The notes under the pieces were generated by a model. That model had not been told where the DNA came from, did no database searches, and saw nothing but the letters and a program-made list of their open reading frames with translations. From Bog-756 sp963753905 (GTDB lineage Bacteria > Actinomycetota > Acidimicrobiia > Acidimicrobiales > RAAP-2), in contig CAVWDZ010000001.1 of the NCBI GenBank assembly GCA_963753905.1, forward strand, positions 62,001 through 126,000: a DNA stretch of 64,000 bases. The letters run 5' to 3'. Positions 17,074 to 26,393 of the stretch are shown here, piece after piece. The position numbers were made by a program, and so were the translations under genes. Numbering within the stretch: position 1 is the stretch's first letter; each line of letters starts with the position of its first letter.

Positions 17074-18210
17074 CTACTCCCGGTCGAGCACCGACTCGAT
17101 GCCTGATGCTCCATTGCGTGCTCCGTCCAATTCCTTGATCAGCATTTCCATGTGCCGGGCCGCCACACGGTACGAGGGTTCTGACAGGATCGTCGCGACT
17201 GTATCGCCCAGGTCCCCCACCGCATCCGGTGTGACCACCTCCCCGGCTCCGACCGCGACAATCCGCTCTCCGATGATCGGTTGGTCGGCGCCGACTCCTG
17301 GAACGCAGACGAGCGGGACGCCGTGGGCCAAGGCTCCCATGACGCTCCCGTGCCCGCCGTGCGTGACCATCAGAGCCGCCTCGGGCAGAATCGCCTGGTG
17401 GGGTACCACGCCGAAGACGACTGCATTTCCTGGCGGGGTGAGCGTGTCGGGAGGAAGCGCTCCCGTCGTCATGACCACCCTGAGGGCCCTGTCGGCCAGT
17501 GCGTCCAGCACACTCTGGGCAAGGTCGGGAGACCCCTGGCCCGGCATGGTGCTCAGACTGATCAGCACCAGCGGCCGCGGATCAGTTTCCTCCCAGGGTG
17601 ACGGCCATCCACCGACAGAATCTCTTCGAGGCAGAACTGGGCCTACGTAGCGGATGTTGGGAGCCAGCCCGTCGTCCACCCCGTCGAACTCCGGCACGGT
17701 GGTTACCACGACGAGGTCCTTCGTCTCCCATTTGAGCTGGCTGGTGTCGAGGACCTGTCGTCCGGCGCTCGCGCGGAGCTGATTACCGAATTCGACCAAT
17801 GAGTCTCGTACCGGGAGCACGGACCGAAATAGTCCATGCACGAGTACAACAATCGGTGCCGCGATCTCCCCTGATCGCGCGAGTACTCCCTCAAGCATGC
17901 AATCCACAACGACCACGTCAGCCGGATGCAGAGTGAGGGTCGCGACAACTTCGTCGGCCAAATCGGTATTCAGCCATACCTCCTCGATGAGGAATGAAAG
18001 CCGATCAGCGGCCGAGTGCTCCGCCAGACCGTCAGAGAGCGGACGGGACCAGGATGAGTACGAAAGACCCGCAGAACCAACGACAGAACGCTGCGACTCC
18101 TCTCCGATGATCCGCACCGTGTGTCCGCTGTCGTCTAGCTCTCGGGCGATCCCCAAGGCGGGTGGAAGGTTGCCACCCCCATCCCATGTCACGAACTGAA
18201 TAGTGGCCAT
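17074..18210 (-). CDS. macrolide-type glycosyltransferase (GT1)
   Basis: A 378-residue GT1-family enzyme that transfers sugar from an NDP-sugar to small lipophilic acceptors. The N-terminal acceptor domain begins 'MATIQFVTWDGGGNLPPAL'. The donor-binding C-terminal domain contains 'RPLVLISLSTMPGQG' and the signature 'VTHGGHGSVMGALAHGVPLV' followed by 'PGVGADQPIIGERI'. I chose the ATG at 18210 because the family starts within a few residues of the first beta strand; an upstream in-frame start would add 44 unlikely residues. It lies downstream of the sulfatase on the same strand, about 150 bp away. Confidence 0.8.
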   Translation of the reverse strand: MATIQFVTWDGGGNLPPALGIARELDDSGHTVRIIGEESQRSVVGSAGLSYSSWSRPLSDGLAEHSAADRLSFLIEEVWLNTDLADEVVATLTLHPADVVVVDCMLEGVLARSGEIAAPIVVLVHGLFRSVLPVRDSLVEFGNQLRASAGRQVLDTSQLKWETKDLVVVTTVPEFDGVDDGLAPNIRYVGPVLPRRDSVGGWPSPWEETDPRPLVLISLSTMPGQGSPDLAQSVLDALADRALRVVMTTGALPPDTLTPPGNAVVFGVVPHQAILPEAALMVTHGGHGSVMGALAHGVPLVCVPGVGADQPIIGERIVAVGAGEVVTPDAVGDLGDTVATILSEPSYRVAARHMEMLIKELDGARNGASGIESVLDRE

Positions 18211-18274
18211 GCCGACAGTCAGCCTCCTGTCGGTCCGGCAGCTATGTTCGCAATGGCTGCCCCAGAAGCACCGG

Positions 18275-18310
18275 CTCGGAGGCCTTATCGAACGGAGTGC
18301 GCTTGCCAGG
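18275..18310. repeat. dispersed intergenic repeat, copy 2
   Basis: ctcggaggccttatcgaacg followed by gagtgcgcttgccagg matches the copy at 14933 with a few substitutions and a one- or two-base gap. It sits between the sulfatase stop and the glycosyltransferase start. Confidence 0.4.
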
Positions 18311-18362
18311 TTCTCACTGCCCCCCAGGCACGGGTGGGGCACCCAGAGCGCCTTGGCGCGAT

Positions 18363-20003
18363 CTATCGGGTGGCGTTCCGCAGTAGCGGGATCCGGCGCT
18401 TGGCGTCACGTTCCGTTTCGAGCACCGACCTCATTTCCGATGCGGCCGCAGGATCGTCGAGGGCTCGGTTGTGGCGCTCTTCGGGGTCCGCGGTCAGGTT
18501 GTGCAGCTCCCAGTCTGGCTCGGCGGCGGGACCTTGAAACGGGTTCGGTGCAACACCTTGGGCTGCGTACCAGTCGTCCAGGCGGTCATAGTAATGGTTG
18601 AGTTTCCACAGCTCGGGCGTCCCCCCGTCGCCGGTGGGCAGGGTGGCCAGCACTGACTCGATGTTGGTGGGCGGCGCGACGGGGTCGAACGCGGCACCGG
18701 TCAGGATGTTCACCTGGGTCACGCCTTTGGTCACGTCGTCCTCGGTCATGAAGTAGATCGGTGAGGCCAACGTCGATGCGTCCGCTTGTCCCCGAATGAT
18801 GGGGCTGAGGTCACGGCCCGGCAGGGGTTGGGCCTCGTCATGGTGGGCGGCGACACCGGCGGCCGCCTGCTCGCGGTCGATCCCGGCGAGGCCGAGCAGC
18901 GTCGGGATGAGGTCGACGTGGCTGGTCGGCACGGTCACACCTTCCGGTTTCAGATCGACACCGGGACCGGCGACCAGCAGTGGCACCCGGGTGGCCTCAT
19001 CGAAGGCGTTGCACCATTTCTGGATCAGACCGCCGTGGGCCCCGAGGAGGTCACCGTGGTCCGAGGTGAACGCAACGATGGTGTCGTCAGCCATGCCGCT
19101 CTGCTCGAGCGCATCGAGGATCCGGCCGATGGCCCTGTCGACCAGCTTGAGTAGGTAATAGTAGAGCCGCCGGTACCCGAGATCGGTGGCCGTCTCGAAG
19201 ATCATCTTGGGCCAGATCGCCTTGAATGCCTCCTGGCACACCGGCCGACCAGCGAACGAGTCCGCTTGGGACGGAGGCTCGGCAATGTCAGGCACGGAGT
19301 CGTCGGGTGGCCCGAAGTGGAGCATTTGTTCCCACCCGAAGCCAGAGAAGGCGATGTCGTGCGGGTTCACGAAGGACGCCACTGTGAGCCAGGGGCCGTC
19401 AGACCGAGACGCGGCCAACTCTGCGAAGAGCTCCACGACCTGCTCGGCAAAGACTCCGTCCCTGACGGTACCGCAGTCGGATTTGTCCGCACCGTGAGGC
19501 TCGCGTCCGATCCATCCCGAGAACCCGAATGGGTCGAGCCGGTCGCCCTTCCGGTAGGCCTCAACCGCTTCAGGAATCAGGTTGCCATTGTCATCCGAAG
19601 CCTTCAGCCCCTCGTGCGAGCCGGGGATGGTTATATCGGCAAATGACACGTGCCACTTGCCCCGGTAGTGGGTCCGATACCCGCCTGCTCGGAACCAGTC
19701 ACCGAGAGTCGGCACCGAGTTCGGGTCAAGCCACTGCATCCCGGGGTCAGTGTTCTGCTTGGCGACGCCGTCCGTGGCCGTCACCCCGTGGAGCGAGGGA
19801 TACTGACCCGTGAAAAGCGTGGCTCGGCTGGGAACGCAGGCCGTCGAGCCAGCGTAATGTCGGTGGAATTCCAGACCCCGGTGTCGGATCGACTCCCGGG
19901 CAGTGAGTTGGCCCTTCCGAAAGGCCTTCACAGCATCTGTCTCGTAGGGTGGTGAATACCGCTCTTCGTCGGTCATGATGAGCAGGACGTTTGGCGAGGG
20001 CAT
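18363..20003 (-). CDS. sulfatase (arylsulfatase family)
   Basis: A 546-residue formylglycine-dependent sulfatase. The metal site begins with 'NVLLIMTDEERYSPP' and the modification motif is 'GSTACVPSRATLFTGQYP' (C-x-P-S-R, Cys converted to formylglycine). The second half has 'VAFTSDHGDLLGAHGGLIQK', the conserved DHG metal ligands. There is no signal peptide, so it is probably cytoplasmic or exported another way. The C-terminus ('DWELHNLTADPEERHNRA') is typical. I chose the ATG at 20003; a TTG six bases upstream is possible. Substrates could be sulfate esters of sugars or lipids; the glycosyltransferase downstream may act in the same pathway. Confidence 0.85.
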   Translation of the reverse strand: MPSPNVLLIMTDEERYSPPYETDAVKAFRKGQLTARESIRHRGLEFHRHYAGSTACVPSRATLFTGQYPSLHGVTATDGVAKQNTDPGMQWLDPNSVPTLGDWFRAGGYRTHYRGKWHVSFADITIPGSHEGLKASDDNGNLIPEAVEAYRKGDRLDPFGFSGWIGREPHGADKSDCGTVRDGVFAEQVVELFAELAASRSDGPWLTVASFVNPHDIAFSGFGWEQMLHFGPPDDSVPDIAEPPSQADSFAGRPVCQEAFKAIWPKMIFETATDLGYRRLYYYLLKLVDRAIGRILDALEQSGMADDTIVAFTSDHGDLLGAHGGLIQKWCNAFDEATRVPLLVAGPGVDLKPEGVTVPTSHVDLIPTLLGLAGIDREQAAAGVAAHHDEAQPLPGRDLSPIIRGQADASTLASPIYFMTEDDVTKGVTQVNILTGAAFDPVAPPTNIESVLATLPTGDGGTPELWKLNHYYDRLDDWYAAQGVAPNPFQGPAAEPDWELHNLTADPEERHNRALDDPAAASEMRSVLETERDAKRRIPLLRNATR

Positions 20004-20272
20004 GCCCAAACAGTAGGCCCGAGAAGGATCTGCCGCTCGGGGCCTCCCCAGCTCGTGCAGCCGGCCTCAGCACCGGGAGAAGGACGCTCAGGCGGCGAGC
20101 CTGGGGTCGTCGCCTTGGCCAACTGGACGTGCCCTGTGCCGCCTTTCTGAAGCGCCCACTCTGACCCGCTGGCCCAGGAAGCAGGGCTCGACGGGTTCAC
20201 TGTGGCCTGGTTGACTGGAGGCTCCAGAGCCCGTCGCAGGTGAGCATGAACCCCAATGAGTGGAGGTGCCCA

Positions 20273-20737
20273 GTGGCCGAGCCCACGCAGCTCCCACAGC
20301 GAATGGTGGTGACTCACTTCATCGTTTCCGATGATGTCGAGCGCTCGCGGCGCTTCTACACCGAGGTGCTCGGCGGTACGGTGGTCTTCGGCCCAGAGCC
20401 AACCAATATCGCCCTCGCGAACACTTGGACCATCATCAACGTCGGTGGCGGTCCTACCGACGACAAGCCGACGGTCACCCTTGAGACACCAAGTGACCAC
20501 GACCGGGTCAGCAGCTTCCTCAATATCCGGGTCGAAGACATCCATGCCGCGTACGCCGAATGGGCCGCCCGAGGCGCACAGTTCCTGACAGAGCCGAAGC
20601 AGCACGCGTATGAGATCCGTTGCTACATCCGAGATCCCGACGGCTACATCATCGAGGTCGGGCAAACCACCGACCCAGAAGGAGACTGGTGGCCAGCCGA
20701 CTGGCCACCGATCAACGCCGGCGGGCAATCCGGTTGA
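20273..20737 (+). CDS. VOC/glyoxalase-superfamily protein
   Basis: A 154-residue single-domain vicinal-oxygen-chelate protein. Two beta-alpha-beta-beta-beta units are seen, from 'VVTHFIVSDDVERSRRFYTE' to 'CYIRDPDGYIIEVGQTTD', with metal-type positions at the first His and the final Glu. The GTG at 20273 has GGAGG six bases upstream, so I prefer it to an ATG further 5'. The specific activity (lyase, dioxygenase or resistance) cannot be deduced. It is divergent from the sulfatase gene. Confidence 0.75.
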   Translation: MAEPTQLPQRMVVTHFIVSDDVERSRRFYTEVLGGTVVFGPEPTNIALANTWTIINVGGGPTDDKPTVTLETPSDHDRVSSFLNIRVEDIHAAYAEWAARGAQFLTEPKQHAYEIRCYIRDPDGYIIEVGQTTDPEGDWWPADWPPINAGGQSG

Positions 20738-20927
20738 CCCGATTGTCCTCGGTGTCGCGGAGTCACCTAGGAGGCGTCTAGCCCATAGCGCCGGCTCAGC
20801 GGCGGTTACGCACGCCGTGGCTCAACCGGGCACCTCGGGGCGTGCGCATGGGATCAGGGAATACGTCGGGAGGACCGGGGGCATCCAGCCCGGCCGCGGG
20901 TTGTCTTTCAGCTGGGGCCCTCACTTG

Positions 20928-22343
20928 TCAGCTGACGATACCGGCCACGTCGTTCACGCCAGTTCCCCCAAGGCTGCCACCGAAGGGTGCTACACCGAAG
21001 GAGAACACGCCGCCGTCGGAGGCAGCGAGCCAGTAGCCGTTGCCGTTCGGCGCGGCGGCCATCCCGACGATTGGGCTGTTCAGTGCGATCGAACCAGCCG
21101 ATCCATGGAAGCCAGCGTCACCGAAGCTGAAGATCCCCCCGTCCGCGGCGACCAGCCAGTAGCCGTTGCCGCTCGGCGTGGCGGCCATCCCCACGATGGG
21201 TTGGTTGAGGTGGATGCCCCCGGTCGAACCGTGGAAGGACGCGTCGCCGTAGGAGAAGACTCCGCCGTCTGAGGCCACGAGCCAGTATCCCTTGCCGTCG
21301 GGGGTGGCGGCCATGCCGACGATCGGCCTATTGAGGTGCAGAGCGCCTGTCGACCCGTAGAACTTCGCGTCGCCGTAGGAGAAGACCCCGCCATCGGAGG
21401 CCACGAACCAGTAGCCCTTGCCGTCGGGGGTGGCGGCCATGCCGACCACCGGCTTGTTGAGGTGGAGGTTGCCGGTCGAGCCGTAGAAGCTGGCATCGCC
21501 GAAGGAGAACACCCCACCGTCGCCGGCCACCAGCCAGTAACCCCCGTCGAGCGACGTGGTCGCCATGCCGACCACCGGCTGGTTGAGCGGGGCACCACTC
21601 AGGTCCCCGAAGATGTCGACGCCGAAGAACGAATTGACACTGCCGTTGCCGAGGCTCGCCGAGCTGGAGACCGTGCCGTCACCCTCGTAGAGGTTGTAGC
21701 CGGGTGAGCGCGTGCTGGCCGGGACGTTCAGCCCGACGGTCCCGGTGACGACGAATCCGACCAGGGACGTCGCGCAAGCGAATTGGAGGGCCAGCGTCGT
21801 GACCGCGCCCGAGCCGGCGGTGATCAACTGGTCGATGGTGACCACGCCGATGAGGCCGGGCGGTGCGCTGCAGGCCAGGCTGCCCCCGACGTCGACGGTG
21901 CCGGTGCCGAGCTGCCCCGTGCCGAAGTTCAGGCTTGTAATAGTGGATCCGGCACTCAGCGGTCCGGCACCCGCGACGGTGAGCGTGTTCCCGCCGGCCC
22001 ACGAGACGACCAGGGTGGTGCCCGTGTAGGTGGCGGAGATGCCCACCGTGGTGCTCGAAACCGTGGGAGTTGTAGCCGTGGCGCTGCCCGAGGCCGTGGT
22101 CACCTTGGAGATGTTGGGAGCCTGGGCGATCCTCGCCGCTTCGGGACCCGATGCCCCATGTTTGCCGGCGAGGGCCAGCACTCGCTGGGCCAGGTTCGGC
22201 GTGGAGGCTCCGGCCGGAACGGTACCCAGCAGACCGGTGGCGGCCACGATGGCGGCGAGCACCATCCAGGCGAACGACCGGATTACAAACCGCACGCGGG
22301 TGGTGTGCCTAAGCGCACCGTGTTCGGTAGTTGCAGCGGCCAT
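20928..22343 (-). CDS. secreted repeat protein ('YWLVASDGGVFSYG' type)
   Basis: A 471-residue exported protein. Residues ~15-48 are a signal peptide ('FAWMVLAAIVAATGLLG', 'TVPAGAS'). Residues ~50-250 are a Thr/Gly-rich beta domain. Residues 253-471 are five repeats of 42 residues with core 'PVVGMAATPDGKGYWLVASD' and 'GGVFSYGDAKFYGSTG'. This beta-propeller-like repeat is abundant in surface proteins of Acidimicrobiia and related actinobacteria and probably mediates extracellular binding (inference). It is divergent from the hydrolase-cyclase gene. Confidence 0.8.
   Translation of the reverse strand: MAAATTEHGALRHTTRVRFVIRSFAWMVLAAIVAATGLLGTVPAGASTPNLAQRVLALAGKHGASGPEAARIAQAPNISKVTTASGSATATTPTVSSTTVGISATYTGTTLVVSWAGGNTLTVAGAGPLSAGSTITSLNFGTGQLGTGTVDVGGSLACSAPPGLIGVVTIDQLITAGSGAVTTLALQFACATSLVGFVVTGTVGLNVPASTRSPGYNLYEGDGTVSSSASLGNGSVNSFFGVDIFGDLSGAPLNQPVVGMATTSLDGGYWLVAGDGGVFSFGDASFYGSTGNLHLNKPVVGMAATPDGKGYWFVASDGGVFSYGDAKFYGSTGALHLNRPIVGMAATPDGKGYWLVASDGGVFSYGDASFHGSTGGIHLNQPIVGMAATPSGNGYWLVAADGGIFSFGDAGFHGSAGSIALNSPIVGMAAAPNGNGYWLAASDGGVFSFGVAPFGGSLGGTGVNDVAGIVS
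20931..21587 (-). repeat. five tandem 126-bp coding repeats
   Basis: Consecutive copies encode the 42-residue unit of the secreted protein. Copies 2 and 3 are nearly identical at DNA level, the last is the most diverged (VAPF instead of DAxF). Such arrays expand and contract by recombination. Confidence 0.85.
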
Positions 22344-22557
22344 GGGTCTTGCCCCCTCGTCTCTTGACTCGTGGCTGCTTCCAGGGCCGCCACATCACCC
22401 GAGAAGAACCCTGTACCTCTCTGGTGTCGACTGTAGCTGAGGCTGCGGCACCCCGACAGGGTTGACCACGGCGAGCCTGACCAAGACGGTCTAGCCCCTA
22501 GGTCGTTCTAGCCGGCGGTAGCCGACCGGTTCCGATCCGCAGGCCAGCAGCCCTGAC

Positions 22558-22575
22558 CGTGGGTCCTGACCCACG
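22558..22575. promoter_or_regulatory. perfect inverted repeat between divergent genes
   Basis: cgtgggtcctgacccacg has 8-bp perfect arms and a 2-bp centre. It lies in the 371-bp gap between the divergent secreted-repeat and hydrolase-cyclase genes, 140 bp before the latter. The size and symmetry suit a dimeric repressor operator. I see nothing else in this gap. Confidence 0.45.
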
Positions 22576-22714
22576 CAGTTGGGACCGCCCGTCGACGCCG
22601 ACGGCACCCAAGGTGACGGTCGGCGGCGGTTATCGACCGTCGGCTGACCGGCGATTTCGTGCGATATGCCGCAGATTGACCGAGCGTTCAGCGGAGCAAT
22701 CCGGCAGACTGGTA

Positions 22715-24052
22715 ATGGTGATGGATATCCCCGAGACCCGGTACGCAAGGACAGCTGACGGTTTTCACATCGCCTACCAGGTTCTAGGCGATGGTCCTCT
22801 CGACCTGGTCGCCGTCCTCGGGTACGTTTCTCACGTCGAGTTGGCGTGGGAGGATCCCTCCATGGCGGCTTGCCTGCGAGGGCTCGCGTCTTTCAGTCGT
22901 CTGATTGTGTTCGATCGACGCGGGCTCGGCCTGTCGGATCCGATCCAGGGGGCACCGACGCTTGAAGATCGGATGCAGGACCTGCGTGCCGTCATGGACG
23001 CTGCCGGATCAGAACGGGCGGCCTTGTTTGGGTTGTCGGAAGGCGGGCCGATGGCGATGCTTTTTGCTGCGACCTACCCAGATCGTGTCTCGGCTCTCGT
23101 GCTGTATGGGACGTTCGCTCGGATGATGGAGGCCGCGGACTATCCGTGGGGATTCCCGCCCGATGTGCTTGACCGATACGTCGAGGCGAAGGTCGACAGC
23201 TGGGGGGGCGACAATACGGTGGACTACTTCGCTCCCTCCGTGGCTGGCGATCTCGAGTTTCGACGCAGATGGGCTGCGTTCGAACGGCGAGCCACGAGCC
23301 CGGCGGCATATCGATCGCTCATGAACGTGAATGCTGATACCGACGTTCGAGATGTGCTGCCGAGCATTCGTGTTCCAACTCTTATCTTGCACCGGAGTGG
23401 GGACATCCCCATCCGAGTCGGGCACGGCCGGTATCTCAGTGAACATATCGCCGGAGCTCGATACGTCGAGCTTCCGGGAGACGATCACTTCTTCTGGGTG
23501 GGGGACACCACGGCAATCTTCGATGAGGTGGAGGAGTTCCTGACCGGACACCGCTCGACTCATGTACCCGACAGAGTGCTGTCCACAATCGTCTTCACCG
23601 ACATTGTGGACTCCACCCGGACGGCCGCAGACCTCGGTGATCGTCGCTGGCGAGGTCTGCTCGACGATCACGACGCAATGGTCCACGTACAGCTGGATCG
23701 CTTTCGGGGCCGCCAGATCAAGAGCACCGGCGACGGGGTATTCGCGACGTTCGACGGACCTGCCCGGGCGATCCACTGTGCCGGAGCTATTCGCGACGGC
23801 GCTCGGCGGCTGGGCTTAGAGATCCGAGCGGGGTTGCACACGGGAGAGTGTGAGATTCGGGGTGACGACCTCGGTGGCATCGCGGTCCATGTAGGCGCTC
23901 GGGTAGCGGGATTGGCCGGACCAGGCGAGGTGCTGGTCTCGCGCACCGTCGTGGACCTTGTCGCTGGATCGGGTATCGAATTCACCGATCGCGGTGAATG
24001 CGAGCTCAAGGGCGTCCCTGGCATGTGGCAGCTATTCGCCGTCCACGCGTGA
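22715..24052 (+). CDS. alpha/beta hydrolase fused to class III nucleotide cyclase
   Basis: A 445-residue two-domain protein. Residues ~10-270 are an alpha/beta hydrolase with 'FHIAYQVLGDGPLDLVAV', the nucleophile elbow 'ALFGLSEGGPMAMLFAA' and the catalytic His in 'LPGDDHFFWVGD'. Residues ~285-445 are a cyclase domain: 'VFTDIVDSTRTAADLGD' (metal Asp), 'GRQIKSTGDGVFATFDG' (Lys and Asp), 'LGGIAVHVGARVAGLAG' and the C-terminal 'ELKGVPGMWQLFAVHA'. The usual Asn of the VN.AAR helix is His-Val-Gly here, common in this fusion subfamily. The same architecture occurs many times in mycobacteria. It may sense a hydrolysable ligand and make cAMP (inference). The ATG at 22715 fits the domain start. Confidence 0.85.
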   Translation: MVMDIPETRYARTADGFHIAYQVLGDGPLDLVAVLGYVSHVELAWEDPSMAACLRGLASFSRLIVFDRRGLGLSDPIQGAPTLEDRMQDLRAVMDAAGSERAALFGLSEGGPMAMLFAATYPDRVSALVLYGTFARMMEAADYPWGFPPDVLDRYVEAKVDSWGGDNTVDYFAPSVAGDLEFRRRWAAFERRATSPAAYRSLMNVNADTDVRDVLPSIRVPTLILHRSGDIPIRVGHGRYLSEHIAGARYVELPGDDHFFWVGDTTAIFDEVEEFLTGHRSTHVPDRVLSTIVFTDIVDSTRTAADLGDRRWRGLLDDHDAMVHVQLDRFRGRQIKSTGDGVFATFDGPARAIHCAGAIRDGARRLGLEIRAGLHTGECEIRGDDLGGIAVHVGARVAGLAGPGEVLVSRTVVDLVAGSGIEFTDRGECELKGVPGMWQLFAVHA

Positions 24053-24242
24053 CTCCCGCATCTGGAGAAGGCCGAGGCAGAGCCAGAGTCCCCCCGAATA
24101 TCGACTACGGATCTTGCAAGACCCAGACGGGCGCTTGCCAGGAGCCAACTGCAACCGACCGACACATATCGGTGATGCAAGTCGGAGTTATCGGTGAGTG
24201 TTATTGGGGCAGGGGTCGTGAGGCACAGCCCTCGCACATCAT

Positions 24243-25211
24243 CTAGAGCTCGAACCGCGCGCCCTTTGCGAGCGCGTCTCGCGTCTCAGCGACAAGCGCG
24301 CGGACGATCTCGCCCGCAGATTCGACGTGTCGGATGAGGCCTGCGCTCTGACCGCCTACGACGAGAATGGCCTCTTTGTCGCCTGCGGCGACAGCCTCGT
24401 TGAGCTCGGCGAGCGCTGGTGCCGGGTCGACCTTGACCTCGTTTACTCGCGCCTCCCAGCGCTCGACGAACTCGGTGCGCAGTACCCGCAAGTGCGTCCG
24501 GTATCCGAGTGTCCCGGGGTTGGGGTTCATTGCATTGATGAACTCCGCTTGGATCCAGTCTTCGGACTGGTGGGTGATCAATGCCTTCTTCCACCGTTCT
24601 CCGACGGGTGATTCGGCGGAAGCGAGAAAACGACTGCCTAGGTTGACGCCGCCTGCTCCGAGGGTCACAGCGGCGGCGATGCCTCTCCCGTCGGCGATGC
24701 CACCCGCTGCCACGACCGGGACCGGATGTACCGCGTCGACGACCTGAGGGACCAAGCTCAGGGTGCTCACTGTGCCGCCGTAGCCGCCGGCCTCACCGCC
24801 TTGCGCGACGATGATGTCGACACCGTGTTCGACGGCGAGCTGCGCCTGGCGCACGGTCGTGATCTGTTGCATGACGAGGCTACCAACATCGTGAACACGG
24901 CCGATAAGGTCGACGCCCGCGTCGCCGAGCGCGAACGAAACGACGGCAGGAGCGAGGTCAAGCGTCGCCGCGAACGCGTCTTCGTTGAGATCCGGGACGA
25001 CGTGATTGACTGCAAAGGGAAGTTCAGTCAGGTCGCGAAGCTCACCGAGCGCGCGCCGGAGTTGGTCGGTTGGACGGTTCCACGCACCGAGACTGCCGAG
25101 CGCGCCGGCGTCGGAGACCGATGCCGCCAGCACGGGTGACGTGAAGATACTCATCCCCGCCTGGATGATTGGAACCTCAATATCGACCAGGTCACACAAT
25201 GGCGAACGCAC
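24243..25211 (-). CDS. nitronate monooxygenase (2-nitropropane dioxygenase family)
   Basis: A 322-residue FMN-binding TIM barrel. The N-terminus 'LVDIEVPIIQAGMSIFTSPV' and the FMN-phosphate/active-site segment 'DIIVAQGGEAGGYGGTVS' identify the family, followed by 'VPVVAAGGIADGRGIAAAV' and 'TLGAGGVNLGSRFLASAES'. Members oxidise alkyl nitronates, or act as enoyl-reductase-like enzymes. The GTG at 25211 has GGAAGG seven bases upstream and is preferred over a TTG 42 bases further 5'. No neighbours share its direction closely. Confidence 0.8.
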   Translation of the reverse strand: MRSPLCDLVDIEVPIIQAGMSIFTSPVLAASVSDAGALGSLGAWNRPTDQLRRALGELRDLTELPFAVNHVVPDLNEDAFAATLDLAPAVVSFALGDAGVDLIGRVHDVGSLVMQQITTVRQAQLAVEHGVDIIVAQGGEAGGYGGTVSTLSLVPQVVDAVHPVPVVAAGGIADGRGIAAAVTLGAGGVNLGSRFLASAESPVGERWKKALITHQSEDWIQAEFINAMNPNPGTLGYRTHLRVLRTEFVERWEARVNEVKVDPAPALAELNEAVAAGDKEAILVVGGQSAGLIRHVESAGEIVRALVAETRDALAKGARFEL

Positions 25212-25253
25212 CCGACCACCTTCCAGTTGCGACGGTCGTTTCCGCCGATCCAA

Positions 25254-25931
25254 GACGACGCAACGCGGCCGGCCCGCGATGCTTCAGCAGTATCCCACCA
25301 CGCGCACCCACGGCCACGCTCACCGGGTAGCCCAGACACCGGATCGGTGGGACGGCTCAGGTCGAATGAGAGAATGGCGTGGGGGCAGCGCCCCGTCCGT
25401 TAGCTCCTGCTCCTATCCACGATCGCCGGATCCGGGATTGGACTCAGGCTTCCCATGACCGGCACGAGTGCAACAGTCGCAGTTTCGAGCCGACCTATCA
25501 CCACGCAGACCACAAGGCGGTGGCGAAACTCTGGCACTGTCTGACGCTGACTCGATTCCGATTCGCAGCCTTCGGACGGGGGTCGCCTGATGACCGGAGG
25601 AGGTTGATGAAAGACTGGTCCCGGTGTCATCCGGCCCATCCTTCGGTGCAGTTGCCGAACCCCCGAGGCTTGTGCGCGTTCGGCTGGAGGACGCCCCGAG
25701 ATGGCTACGTGCTTGGTGGAAGCTGTGGATCGCGACCAGGACTAGCCGGATCGGACGGGCGCTCGTCCGGTGCCCGATCTTCGTCCTCGAGCGCCGAGGT
25801 CATATCGACAAGCGTCCGAGCGGCATGGATCCATGACCCCACCCGTGAACACCGGGTCAGCCGCGCCACCCCGCCGTAAGTGGGATGGCGGACGAAGACC
25901 ACGGCGGGACTGAGCCACGGAATGTCGAGCG
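25254..25931. other. 678-bp stretch, mostly without recognisable genes
   Basis: Only the small ORF listed at 25624 looks possibly coding. A strong GGAGGAGG site precedes an ATG at 25607 in a different frame, hinting at another frameshift. No RNA fold or mobile element is seen. Confidence 0.4.
25624..25836 (+). CDS. hypothetical basic small protein
   Basis: A 70-codon frame encodes 'PPRLVRVRLEDAPRWLRAWW', 'KLWIATRTSRIGRALVRCP' and 'IFVLERRGHIDKRPSGMDP', amphipathic and Arg/Trp-rich as in peripheral membrane proteins. The best ribosome site nearby (GGAGGAGG before an ATG at 25607) is in another frame, so a 1-nt disruption near the start is possible. I recognise no family. Confidence 0.35.
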   Translation: MSSGPSFGAVAEPPRLVRVRLEDAPRWLRAWWKLWIATRTSRIGRALVRCPIFVLERRGHIDKRPSGMDP

Positions 25932-26195
25932 ATGTCTTCTGACGATGAGTTGTTCGATCGAGTTGGGGATGTCCTGGCGTCCCGACCGGGTTGGATTTAT
26001 GAGCCATCTACTACCCCCGGTGGTCCGCCCTCGTGGTGTCTCGATGCTCACGGCGAAATCAGACTTTCGGTGAGCGTGGATCACGGGGCCATCACCGTTT
26101 ACCTTCCTAATGAGGATCAGGACATTCCGGTCGACGACTTAGATGCCCTCACGAATTGGATCGACACAAATGAGACCCGATTTCTCCAGCCCTGA
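25932..26195 (+). CDS. small hypothetical protein
   Basis: An 87-residue acidic protein: 'DELFDRVGDVLASRPGWIY', 'WCLDAHGEIRLSVSVDHGA', 'ITVYLPNEDQDIPVDDLDAL'. The alternating hydrophobic pattern suggests a compact alpha/beta fold, and the length and third-position GC look coding. No family recognised. It lies before two other small hypothetical genes in the same direction, 200 bp away. Confidence 0.55.
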   Translation: MSSDDELFDRVGDVLASRPGWIYEPSTTPGGPPSWCLDAHGEIRLSVSVDHGAITVYLPNEDQDIPVDDLDALTNWIDTNETRFLQP

Positions 26196-26393
26196 CCGGC
26201 TGCGCAAGTCGAGGGAAGCCAGCGAAGCCGACGGACCCACACGGAAGGGCACCCATTGGGGATTGCCCTGCGCTCCGTTCTGAGTCAGATCCGCTTCGTT
26301 GCGCGCTCGTACCGCTCGATCGCCGTTCGGGACCACCAGCGACAGGTGCGACTGCCTCGTGTCAGGTCCGGTCATTCGTCATAATCTGTCAGC

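Noticed and set aside
20931..21587. CRISPR-like array
   Set aside because: The repeats are contiguous, in frame and 126 bp long without spacers; they encode protein repeats. The same holds for the 18-bp repeats at 47754 and 9-bp repeats at 27851.
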